Notes: generated by a model not told the origin, from the letters alone. 7,138 nucleotides of DNA from Ignavibacteria bacterium (GCA_005877655.1 VBOC01000190.1:10652-17789), one strand, 5' to 3'. Shown: positions 1 to 5,580, counted from the stretch's first letter. Made by a program: numbers and translations.

Positions 1-1097
1 TGTTCATCGCCGGCACGCAAAACTCCCATTCCCTCCCGCGCTTCGCCCTGATGGCCGGCGCCAAGTGCTCCTCCTGCCATATCAATACGACGGGCGGACA
101 GATGCGCACCGAATACGGGACGGTCTTCAGCACAGATAAGATCCCGATCGAAGCCTGGCGCGACAGCGATTTCACGTTCAGTGGAAAAGTGAGCGACAAT
201 ATCTCGCTCGGTGGGGAATACCGCTCCCAGTTCATCTACGACGGCTATTCGAAGACCACCGCCTTCCAGGCCATGACCACCTCGGTCTACGGCGCGGCAA
301 CGATCGCCAAGAAAATCATATTCTATTTCAAGCAGGACATCATCAACGGCACATACAACGGACTCTCCAACGGAACTGACCCGTATAACGGAACCGAGGC
401 GTTCGTGCTGGCCAAGATACTGCCTTCGGGCGGATACATAAAGGGCGGAAGTTTCATGCCGAATTACGGATTCCGCATCGATGATCACACGTCGTATACG
501 AGGGGCGGAGACCTCGGTTACACCGGGGCGGGATCCCAGGCGGGCCTCCTGTTTGTGCCGAACTATAAAGACATCGGCGTGGAGGTTGGGGCGTACGTCG
601 AGAATTTCTTCGTCACCGCGGGCCTATTTAACGGAACCGGGCACCTGTATCCGATAGATTTTTCGGACAAGAAAGCCTACGCCGTAAAAGTCGAGTATTC
701 CGGCGGAATTTCTTCCCTGAATTTCATCCTTGGGGCATCCGCATACGGGTTCAGGGCCTTCTCCATGGGCGGGGTATCCGCCGGCTTCGGGACGGGTGAC
801 GTTACGATCCTCGGAGAGATCGACTGGACGAAAAATTACATGGTTGGCCCGGCAAATCCCGGCGGAAACCTGTCGGCCGCGTTCGCGGAGATTGATTACA
901 GAGCGATCCAGGGTGTTTGGCTCATCGGAAAGTTCGACATGGTCGACCCGGTCGAGGGCGTAGCCGACGATGATGCATCGCCTTTTACGAACACGGTCAA
1001 ACGCCTCACGCTCGGTTTCGAGGTTGATCGTGATGGAAACGCCGAGCATCAGCAACGACGTCGCGCTCGTCCAGATGCATGCGTGGTTCTAGTATAG
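1..1097 (+). CDS. Monoheme cytochrome fused to an outer-membrane porin-like beta-barrel; 5' partial, frameshifted near its 3' end
   Basis: The frame is open from base 3, so the ATG at 51 is probably internal; the first visible residues (FIAGTQNSHSLPRFALMAG) look like the end of a signal peptide and the mature N-terminus. A heme c motif CSSCH is encoded at 66-80, followed by the Gly-rich stretch INTTGGQMRTEYG. The rest is made of alternating, aromatic-rich strands typical of an outer-membrane barrel, with a porin O/P-like segment (GGYIKGGSFMPNYGFRIDD, about 430-490). Inferred role: a heme held in or at a barrel, carrying electrons across or at the outer membrane. Cyc2-type fused cytochrome-porins have the same layout, but I do not claim that family. 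The frame ends with an Arg-rich, non-barrel tail (stop 1095-1097). The frame one base further gives SNDVALVQMHAWF and a stop at 1090-1092, a proper barrel terminus ending in Phe. The gene is therefore disrupted, or the sequence has an indel, at about 1022-1030. The next gene's ATG directly follows the stop. Confidence 0.75.
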   Translation, partial: FIAGTQNSHSLPRFALMAGAKCSSCHINTTGGQMRTEYGTVFSTDKIPIEAWRDSDFTFSGKVSDNISLGGEYRSQFIYDGYSKTTAFQAMTTSVYGAATIAKKIIFYFKQDIINGTYNGLSNGTDPYNGTEAFVLAKILPSGGYIKGGSFMPNYGFRIDDHTSYTRGGDLGYTGAGSQAGLLFVPNYKDIGVEVGAYVENFFVTAGLFNGTGHLYPIDFSDKKAYAVKVEYSGGISSLNFILGASAYGFRAFSMGGVSAGFGTGDVTILGEIDWTKNYMVGPANPGGNLSAAFAEIDYRAIQGVWLIGKFDMVDPVEGVADDDASPFTNTVKRLTLGFEVDRDGNAEHQQRRRARPDACVVLV

Positions 1098-1892
1098 ATG
1101 GGCATGGTTCGGAGAGCTATAGCGGCGGCCTTTCTTGCTTCCTCCCTGGTCGTGATTGGTTGCAACAAGAATCAGCCCGAGATCACCGGACCCACCTATT
1201 TATACGCCACCCCCGGTTCGCTGACTGTCGTCGCGGGAAGAGATACCTCGGCGGCGGTTGCGGGCGGAAAGCCGCCATACTCCATCTTGCGTCATGCAAA
1301 ATCACCCTACGCCCATGATTCCCTCGACGGAAACACGCTCATCGTTTACGGGGACATTCCGGGCGGAACAAGCACGGTCCTCGGGGATGCATCGACACCG
1401 CAAAAAACCCTCGACGTTCCGATCACAATTGTGAAACCCATGACCGAACTCTATAGACCTCCGACGTCCAGCTCTCCGGGCGGCCTGATGCGCAGCGCCC
1501 TTTCTCTTCTTCTTGTTCTCTTTTTTTGCGGTTCAGGAGCGATTGACCAGCACCCGTCCAGGCAGCGCAGGAATGCGCAGAAATCGCCGGCTGCAATCTC
1601 CTTTAAGAAGAATGTTACTCCAATTCTGAAGACCTACTGCCTGCCCTGCCACACCGAAGACCAGATGAATCCGAGCGAGCTGTATCTCGACAGCTACGAG
1701 AATCTGTTGAAGGGCGGGAAACACGGCAGACCGCTGGTTCCGGGGAATCCCGATTCCAGCCTGATCGTACTGAAGCTTGGTCCGAAGCCTCCCATCGGCG
1801 ATCCGATGCCTCTCAAACGAAAAATTCCCATTCCCGACGACACACTTGCCATCATCAGGAAATGGATCAGCCAGGGGGCGAAGAATAATTAG
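1098..1892 (+). CDS. Ig-like lipoprotein fused in frame to a planctomycete-type c-type cytochrome
   Basis: This 264-residue frame looks like two genes in one. Residues 1-22 are a lipoprotein signal peptide (positive MVRR, hydrophobic run, lipobox VIGC with Cys22); Met3 (1104) is an equally good start. Residues about 33-115 resemble an Ig-like beta-sandwich, with an SLTVVAG strand, a GGKPPYSI turn and a closing strand LDVPITIVKP. A Pro/Ser-rich linker follows. Residue 131 (ATG 1488) then begins a second signal-like segment and a cytochrome domain with CLPCH. Such an internal signal peptide is not expected in a single exported protein. Either the lipoprotein stop has been lost, or translation also starts at 1488. 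An out-of-frame TGA at 1441-1443 lies exactly where the Ig-like domain ends. Start 1098 abuts the preceding stop, with no clear Shine-Dalgarno sequence, which suggests coupled translation. Presumed location is the periplasm or an outer-membrane lipoprotein; the Ig-like domain may be a docking module. Confidence 0.7.
   Translation: MGMVRRAIAAAFLASSLVVIGCNKNQPEITGPTYLYATPGSLTVVAGRDTSAAVAGGKPPYSILRHAKSPYAHDSLDGNTLIVYGDIPGGTSTVLGDASTPQKTLDVPITIVKPMTELYRPPTSSSPGGLMRSALSLLLVLFFCGSGAIDQHPSRQRRNAQKSPAAISFKKNVTPILKTYCLPCHTEDQMNPSELYLDSYENLLKGGKHGRPLVPGNPDSSLIVLKLGPKPPIGDPMPLKRKIPIPDDTLAIIRKWISQGAKNN
1488..1892 (+). other. Cytochrome c module with its own signal peptide (likely an independent 134-residue gene)
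   Basis: Read from the ATG at 1488, this is a complete small exported cytochrome. The signal segment MRSALSLLLVLFFCGSG could be a Sec signal or, less well, a lipobox (LFFC). A basic linker follows, then FKKNVTPILKTYCLPCH with the heme-binding CxxCH at residues 51-55. The middle part (LYLDSYENLLKGGKHG, then VPGNPDSSLIV) and the end (GDPMPLKRK, then IIRKWISQGA) match the pattern of planctomycete-type (PSCyt1-like) cytochrome domains. Met107 in GDPMP is the likely distal heme ligand. The length suits a single-domain monoheme protein. The upstream spacer holds only a weak GGGCGG-like ribosome site. Expected role: periplasmic electron carrier, plausibly a partner of the heme-barrel protein encoded just upstream. 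Domain assignment is firm; whether it is made separately or as the fusion is not resolved. Confidence 0.65.
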
Positions 1893-1921
1893 CCTCGACT
1901 CGACTAACATGAAAATCGACC

Positions 1922-3043
1922 ATGCCTGACACGACACGATCATCGTTCACAAACACGGAGAAGATGCAGATCGCGGATTGGCTCCGCGAAGTGGACAAGC
2001 TGATCCGCGCTGCGCGATACCTCGCCGCCGACGGGTTTCTCCAGAAGATTTTCAATGTCGATCCCGACAATGAGCTCGCCGTCTCGTATCAGGACCGCAT
2101 TCAGTTTCTGATCAAGCAGCTCTCCCAGCGGACGGGCCTGAGCAAGGACATCGAAGCCGAAATCCGAAAGTATGCGGAACTTCTGAGGCAACGACGCCTG
2201 AACCAGACGAGCTCGCTCCTTGTGACGGCGCAGCGGCTCCTCGATCGGGGCGATGTGAACAAGGCCTACGCCGACGCATCCAAGGCGCTGGTGCACCGGC
2301 TGACCGAGCTGCAGAAAAGGCACAGCGGCAGCGGGCAGGATCCGGATAATGTCTTCAAGTTCCGTTCGTTCGTCTGGGATACCTGGCAGAAGGGCAGGCC
2401 GTCCGAGATTCAGCTCGGCACACTGCAAAAAGTGCAGCGCGAGCTCCGCATCGAGGAAGAGGCGGCAAAACAGATCGAACGGGAGGTTAAGAACAGGCTC
2501 TACCGCGAGGCGCTCAATGAGGTGTGGCAAACCGGAGGCATTTCCGCGTTCACCGTCGACAAAGTCGAGGAGCTCCGCTCCGCCTTCGGCGTTGCCCGGG
2601 CCGACCATCTCGTGGTGGAGTCGACCCTCCTACGGGAAGTCCGCAAAAACCGTGTCCGCGGAACCGTGCTTGTCGTGGAGGACAACGAAAAGAGTCTCCT
2701 CGAGCTTGCCCAGATCCTGCGCTCGAACTCGTTCGCCGTCATCGCAGCCGCAAACGTCGAGGAGGGCCTGGCAACGCTCGAGACCGTTTCCCCCGATATC
2801 GTTCTTTCGGAAATCAACTTCCAATCCGGTCCCGCGGGATTTGATTTATTTGAATTCATCCGCGCGACTCCGGCCACGCAGCAAACGCCGTTCCTGTTTA
2901 TGTCCTCGGAGGTCGATCGAACGACCCGGATCATCGGAAAGCGCCTCGGCGTGGATGACTTTGTGCTGAAGCCGATCGATTACGAGCTGCTGATCGGGAC
3001 GCTCACCGGACAGCTTCTGCCCCGGACAGGCCGGACCGGTTAG
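1922..3043 (+). CDS. Helical-repeat protein with C-terminal pseudo-receiver domain (phosphoacceptor Asp replaced by Glu)
   Basis: This 373-residue soluble protein has a TPR-like helical N-terminus (about 15-130). A second helical region (about 158-240) holds two related motifs around RELRIEEEAAKQIEREVKN and RSAFGVARADHLVVESTLL. A receiver domain follows (about 247-365). Visible receiver features are the acidic pocket E253-D254 (VLVVEDNEKS), the switch residue S328 (FLFMSSE) and K350-P351 (FVLKPID). The phosphoacceptor position reads PDIVLSEINF: Glu297 (codon GAA) stands where Asp is expected. The domain therefore probably cannot be phosphorylated normally and may mimic the active state. No DNA-binding or enzymatic output domain is seen, so it likely works by protein contacts. 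The start is uncertain: 1922 has no clear ribosome site, while ATG 1964 has GGAG only three bases upstream. It begins 29 bases after the cytochrome frame, suggesting one operon, and ends 3 bases from a convergent gene. Confidence 0.8.
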   Translation: MPDTTRSSFTNTEKMQIADWLREVDKLIRAARYLAADGFLQKIFNVDPDNELAVSYQDRIQFLIKQLSQRTGLSKDIEAEIRKYAELLRQRRLNQTSSLLVTAQRLLDRGDVNKAYADASKALVHRLTELQKRHSGSGQDPDNVFKFRSFVWDTWQKGRPSEIQLGTLQKVQRELRIEEEAAKQIEREVKNRLYREALNEVWQTGGISAFTVDKVEELRSAFGVARADHLVVESTLLREVRKNRVRGTVLVVEDNEKSLLELAQILRSNSFAVIAAANVEEGLATLETVSPDIVLSEINFQSGPAGFDLFEFIRATPATQQTPFLFMSSEVDRTTRIIGKRLGVDDFVLKPIDYELLIGTLTGQLLPRTGRTG

Positions 3044-3046
3044 CGA

Positions 3047-3571
3047 TCAGGCCTTCTTCCGTTCGTATTTCGTCCGGCGGCGCTTGAACGCGTCGATGTG
3101 GCGTTCCCCGCCGGCCTTCGGAATGACGCTGACCATGCCGTCTGATTCCATGACCGCGACCTTGACATCGAGGATGTTCTCGATGCCGTGTTCCCGGATC
3201 ACCCGTTCAAGTTCTTCCTCGGTGATCTCTTCCGATTCGAGATGGCTCCGGATGATTCTGCCGTTATGGATGAGAAGCGTCGGCGTCCCCTCGATGAACG
3301 ACTCGAACCGTCTCGAGCGGTAGAACACAAAGTTGAGGATGAAGCTCAGTGCGAGAAGCGTTCCGGCGGCGACGATCCCCCCGATCAGCGAGCTATCGTC
3401 CCCCACCATGGCGTTTTGCACGCTGTTGCTGATGAGCAGGATGAGAACGAGGTCGACGATCGAAAGCTGCGCGACGTGCTTCTTTCCGAGCAGGCGCAGC
3501 CCGAGAAGCACCACGATATAAATCGTTGCAGCCCTTAGCGCGATTTCGAGAAAGTGCATCGTCATGTTCAT
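3047..3571 (-). CDS. DUF421 / YetF-type inner-membrane protein
   Basis: This 174-residue protein has three probable membrane helices (about 10-29, 37-56, 62-84), then a mixed alpha/beta cytoplasmic domain. Family signatures are LRLLGKKHVAQLSIVDLVL after the first helix, FIEGTPTLLIHNGRI at about 92-106, and GIENILDVKVAVMESDG ahead of the SVIPK strand, which together match DUF421 (YetF/YrbG-like) proteins. Length is near the short end of the family. The biochemical role of DUF421 is not well established, and I infer none beyond a membrane protein. The start at 3571 is chosen as the first of three closely spaced Met codons (MNMTM); an AGCTGGA-like site lies just upstream. It converges on the receiver-domain gene with a 3-base gap, so the two genes must share or overlap their termination signals. 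A candidate promoter lies at 3649-3676. Confidence 0.85.
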   Translation of the reverse strand: MNMTMHFLEIALRAATIYIVVLLGLRLLGKKHVAQLSIVDLVLILLISNSVQNAMVGDDSSLIGGIVAAGTLLALSFILNFVFYRSRRFESFIEGTPTLLIHNGRIIRSHLESEEITEEELERVIREHGIENILDVKVAVMESDGMVSVIPKAGGERHIDAFKRRRTKYERKKA

Positions 3572-3588
3572 TCCAGCTTGTCTCGCGT

Positions 3589-3627
3589 ATCCCGCTGTGC
3601 CGTGAGCCGGTTCCGCCGCGCGGGATA
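3589..3627 (-). other. Inverted repeat in the presumed 5' leader of the DUF421 gene
   Basis: TATCCCGC (3589-3596) and GCGGGATA (3620-3627) are perfect 8-bp complements enclosing a 23-base, mostly GC loop. If transcription starts near 3642 on the minus strand, this hairpin falls inside the 5' untranslated region of the DUF421 gene. Function is unknown; a role in mRNA stability or protein binding are both possible. Confidence 0.4.
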
Positions 3628-3648
3628 TGGCGGGACGGGAATGGTGCT

Positions 3649-3676
3649 AATTTACTCATTCCTCTATTACAATCAA
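3649..3676 (-). promoter_or_regulatory. Candidate sigma-70-like promoter for the DUF421 gene
   Basis: On the minus strand TTGATT (3676-3671) and TAAATT (3654-3649) are separated by 16 bases, with four of six matches each to the -35 and -10 consensus. The site sits in the AT-rich patch of an otherwise GC-rich intergenic region, about 80 bases upstream of the start codon. Members of the Bacteroidota use a different primary consensus, so this reading holds only if the organism uses the classical one. Confidence 0.3.
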
Positions 3677-3709
3677 CTGGTACATTCAACTGGGAAAATC
3701 AACTAGTTC
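3671..3709. repeat. Three 13-bp tandem repeats, probable operator array
   Basis: Three consecutive 13-base units (3671-3683, 3684-3696, 3697-3709) read AATCAACTGGTAC, ATTCAACTGGGAA and AATCAACTAGTTC. On the opposite strand the shared core is (C/T)AGTTGA(T/A)T. The unit nearest the DUF421 gene overlaps the candidate -35 box. Such exact spacing in the only AT-rich patch between two divergent genes suggests binding sites for a regulator. The repeats are too short and too few for a CRISPR array. Confidence 0.5.
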
Positions 3710-3750
3710 AGCGTATTCTGCCATGTGCCGGCAGTGTGCCGCGTTGTCCC

Positions 3751-3810
3751 GGCTCGGTCCTGCCGTGCATGACATGGCGGGACGGGGCAGGGACATGGCG
3801 GGACCGAGCC
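3751..3810 (+). ncRNA. Inverted repeat able to form two alternative RNA hairpins
   Basis: As + strand RNA, 3751-3767 pairs with 3794-3810 over 17 continuous base pairs, including G-U pairs at 3761/3800 and 3765/3796. The same left arm (3757-3767) can instead pair with 3773-3783 over 11 base pairs with a 5-base loop. This is possible because the motif GACATGGCGGGAC is directly repeated at 3771-3783 and 3792-3804, 21 bases apart. The two structures exclude each other. The G-U pairs would be A-C mismatches in minus-strand RNA, pointing to function in the transcript of the 4018 gene. It may instead be a dispersed palindromic repeat; a further ATGGCGGGAC occurs at 3627-3636. Confidence 0.45.
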
Positions 3811-3837
3811 TGGACGCACAGAGACTCGTAAATATGA

Positions 3838-3869
3838 CCTCCAGGGCCGTAAAACTTACCGCCCGGAGG
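3838..3869 (+). ncRNA. Well-formed 13-bp composite hairpin with GGAGG in its 3' arm
   Basis: CCTCC (3838-3842) pairs with GGAGG (3865-3869), and GGGC (3844-3847) pairs with GCCC (3861-3864) with A3843 bulged. After a C-C mismatch, GTAA (3849-3852) pairs with TTAC (3856-3859) around an AAC triloop. The 3' arm contains a perfect Shine-Dalgarno core six bases ahead of a TTG codon (3876) that opens a 21-codon frame ending at 3941, so the hairpin could hide a ribosome site. Translation of that small frame is unproven. Confidence 0.45.
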
Positions 3870-3893
3870 AAAGAGTTGCCTCGCAGGCGGCGG

Positions 3894-3938
3894 TCCGGTT
3901 TGGGTTTTCGAACGCCGGAATCGGGACTTTTGTTTTAT
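3894..3938 (+). terminator. UUCG-capped hairpin followed by a T-rich tract (possible attenuator)
   Basis: TCCGG (3894-3898) pairs with CCGGA (3915-3919), and inside it GTT (3904-3906) pairs with AAC (3911-3913) around a TTCG tetraloop. The T-rich stretch CTTTTGTTTTATT begins at 3927, about eight bases after the stem, further than in a standard intrinsic terminator. It could be a weak terminator or attenuator upstream of the 4018 gene. Confidence 0.25.
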
Positions 3939-3954
3939 TAATAGAGGAGGGCGC

Positions 3955-4008
3955 ATGTCTGGTACAATTATTGAAGCTTTTATCCTTTGCCGTATTCAGC
4001 CATTGTAA
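3955..4008 (+). CDS. Candidate 17-codon leader peptide
   Basis: An ATG at 3955 follows the strong Shine-Dalgarno sequence GAGGAGG (3944-3950) after four bases and opens a 17-codon frame, MSGTIIEAFILCRIQPL, ending in TAA at 4006-4008. The stop overlaps the AAGGGG ribosome site of the gene at 4018, so translating ribosomes would bear directly on access to that site. The frame is the same as the downstream gene, separated from it by only the stop and three codons. It could thus be a regulatory leader peptide, or the remains of an N-terminal extension cut off by a nonsense change. Its ribosome site is stronger than that of the main gene, which makes translation likely. No run of one amino acid typical of classical attenuation is seen. 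Confidence 0.45.
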   Translation: MSGTIIEAFILCRIQPL

Positions 4009-4013
4009 GGGGA
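4008..4013 (+). promoter_or_regulatory. Ribosome binding site of the 4018 gene
   Basis: AGGGGA lies four bases before the ATG at 4018 and overlaps the stop codon of the upstream leader ORF. It supports 4018 as the start of the main gene. Confidence 0.5.
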
Positions 4014-4017
4014 AATC

Positions 4018-4764
4018 ATGTATTTTAAGACCCGAGCGCTGCTGACACAGGTCGATCTGGAATTCATCTCGCAATCTCTCGGCGGAACCGAGGCCGAGCG
4101 AAAGGCGATTCTCCAGGTTGCCGGAGAGCCGGAGACGGTGACCGAACTCCTCCATGACCCTCGGCTTTTCCAGCGAACCACAACCGTGCCTCCGGTGTTT
4201 CTCACGCTTTCGCCGCACCTCTACTTCTACCTGTTCGTCTACCGCGCGCTCGAGCACAAGCACATCGCCGACGACGACCTGGTCGATTATGTTGCGGGAG
4301 TTTGCGTCGAATTCCGGTCCGCGGAATCGTTCTGGCAGCTCTCCTCCCCGGGGGACAAGGCCATCTACGCTGTGGATCTGATCAGCCTGCTCGGCGAAGT
4401 CGACAAGCACCAGCAATATTACCTGCGAAGGTTTATCGGAAACGTCTCGCTCTTTCTCACCGGCTTCTTTCCGGACTTCATCGTTCAGAGGAGCAGGAAG
4501 CAAGGCGCCCCGCCCATGAAGTACTACGAGGCGATCGGCCGCAGCCAGTACGAAACGGCGGCGGGCGAGTCTCCGGCATACGACGCGGACGCTGCTCCGA
4601 TCCTCACGACGCTGTCCGAGCGATTTGTCGAAATCCGCTCCGCGATCAACGTCTACACAGACGCCTACCTCAGCCTGAACAATCAGAAGCGATCGATCCA
4701 AATCATCGAGCGCCAGGCGGCGACACTCGACGAAGAAAGCTTCCGGCAGTCGCTGGAGTTGTAA
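4018..4764 (+). CDS. Conserved-looking hypothetical protein, unknown function
   Basis: I do not recognise this 248-residue protein. It has no signal peptide, convincing membrane segment, or metal or nucleotide motif. It appears mostly helical, with an aromatic block LSPHLYFYLFVYRALEHKH (about residues 65-83), an acidic stretch IADDDLVDYV, a segment ISLLGEVDKHQQYYLRRF and a C-terminal helix rich in Gln, Glu and Arg. The pattern suggests a compact cytosolic domain. Residue composition and third-position G/C preference support this strand over the long opposite-strand frame. The start at 4018 is supported by AGGGGA four bases upstream. It stands alone between a structured leader (3745-4017) and a shared terminator-like hairpin at 4765, convergent with sdhB, so it is probably a single-gene unit whose expression is controlled after transcription starts. 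No function is assigned. Confidence 0.75.
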   Translation: MYFKTRALLTQVDLEFISQSLGGTEAERKAILQVAGEPETVTELLHDPRLFQRTTTVPPVFLTLSPHLYFYLFVYRALEHKHIADDDLVDYVAGVCVEFRSAESFWQLSSPGDKAIYAVDLISLLGEVDKHQQYYLRRFIGNVSLFLTGFFPDFIVQRSRKQGAPPMKYYEAIGRSQYETAAGESPAYDADAAPILTTLSERFVEIRSAINVYTDAYLSLNNQKRSIQIIERQAATLDEESFRQSLEL

Positions 4765-4780
4765 ACCGCCGGACGGCGGT
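4765..4780. terminator. Perfect hairpin between convergent genes, possible bidirectional terminator
   Basis: ACCGCC (4765-4770) and GGCGGT (4775-4780) form a 6-bp stem around GGAC, starting immediately after the stop codon of the 4018 gene and 46 bases from the sdhB stop. The downstream side is pyrimidine-rich (CCCTGTCTCTGTTC) rather than a clean T-run, and only TTT follows on the minus strand, so termination is plausible but not strong. Confidence 0.4.
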
Positions 4781-4826
4781 CCCTGTCTCTGTTCTCCCTC
4801 CCGGTGTCCGGTCATCGGCCGGCCCC

Positions 4827-5567
4827 TTACCTTAGTTTCGCCAGGATAAACTCGAGATTCATTCGCGCAATGTTGAGGACCGAGATTTTTTTCGGACATT
4901 CCGCCTCGCACGCGTAAGTGTTCGAGCAGTTCCCGAATCCTTCGGCATCCATCCGGGCTATCATTTTAATGGCGCGCTCCTTCCTCTCAAGCTGCCCCTG
5001 CGGGAGCGCCGCAAGGTGGGCAATCTTCGCGCCGACAAAAAGCATCGCCGAAGAATTCTTGCACGCGGCAACGCACGCCCCGCACCCGATGCACGCCGCG
5101 GCGTCGAATGCTTTCTCGGCGTCAGGTTTCGGAATCGGGACCGAATTCCCGTCCGGCACGCCGCCGGTGTCGACTGAAATATATCCGCCCGCCTGAATGA
5201 TACGGTCGAACGCCGACCGGTCGACGACCAGATCTTTAATGACGGGAAACGATTTCGCCCGCCACGGCTCTATCACGATCGACGAGCCGTCTTTGAAGGA
5301 GCGCATGTAGAGCTGGCACGTCGCCACACCTCTCTCAGGCCCGTGGGCCCGCCCGTTGATATACATCCCGCAGCTTCCGCAAATCCCCTCGCGGCAGTCA
5401 TGATCGAAGGCGATCGTATCTTCGCCCTTTTTTGCAAGGCCGGCGTTGACCGAATCCAACATCTCCAGAAACGACATGTCAGGCGTGATGCCTTCGGCCT
5501 TGTACACCCGGAACTGCCCCCGGTAGTTGCGATCGGGCTGGCGCCAGACCTTCAGTGTGAAATCCAT
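4827..5567 (-). CDS. sdhB: Succinate dehydrogenase/fumarate reductase iron-sulfur subunit
   Basis: SdhB passes electrons from the flavoprotein SdhA to quinone through three iron-sulfur centres, on the cytoplasmic face of the inner membrane. The [2Fe-2S] ligands are C58, C63, C66 and C84 ([11 protein letters not shown], then GVATC). The second domain has [11 protein letters not shown] (C159, C162, C165, C169) and [12 protein letters not shown] (C214, C220, C224). By analogy with the E. coli enzyme, C159/C162/C165/C224 bind the [4Fe-4S] centre and C169/C214/C220 the [3Fe-4S] centre. The 246-residue length and the [15 protein letters not shown] pattern fit the Bacteroidota/Chlorobiota-type enzyme. 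The frame remains open up to 5777, but the family N-terminus begins at MDFTLKVW, so ATG 5567 is chosen; the extension would overlap sdhA. The gap to sdhA is 13 bases, which indicates one operon. All key residues are intact. The sequence does not decide whether it runs as dehydrogenase or fumarate reductase. Confidence 0.95.
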   Translation of the reverse strand: MDFTLKVWRQPDRNYRGQFRVYKAEGITPDMSFLEMLDSVNAGLAKKGEDTIAFDHDCREGICGSCGMYINGRAHGPERGVATCQLYMRSFKDGSSIVIEPWRAKSFPVIKDLVVDRSAFDRIIQAGGYISVDTGGVPDGNSVPIPKPDAEKAFDAAACIGCGACVAACKNSSAMLFVGAKIAHLAALPQGQLERKERAIKMIARMDAEGFGNCSNTYACEAECPKKISVLNIARMNLEFILAKLR

Positions 5568-5580
5568 GAATGTGGCTTCT

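Noticed and set aside
1909..1929. Six-codon ORF (MKIDHA) ahead of the receiver gene
   Set aside because: It is too short, has no ribosome site and shows no sign of function.
3671..3709. CRISPR-like or iteron origin array
   Set aside because: Units are only 13 bases, without spacers, and no replication or Cas gene is nearby.
3526..3831. 101-codon + strand frame crossing the DUF421 start and the repeats
   Set aside because: Its repetitive Trp-Arg-Asp sequence comes from the ATGGCGGGAC repeats and it lacks a ribosome site.
3900..3925. tRNA T-arm-like sequence around GGGTTTTCGAAC
   Set aside because: No acceptor stem or anticodon arm can be folded around it.
3960..3968. TGGTACAAT as an extended -10 promoter for the 4018 gene
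   Set aside because: There is no matching -35 element and it lies inside the leader ORF; kept only as an alternative that would exclude the leader.
3856..4911. Long minus-strand frame of 351 codons opposite the 4018 gene
   Set aside because: The product is rich in Arg and charged low-complexity sequence, overlaps the sdhB end, and mirrors the GC-rich third positions of the + strand gene.
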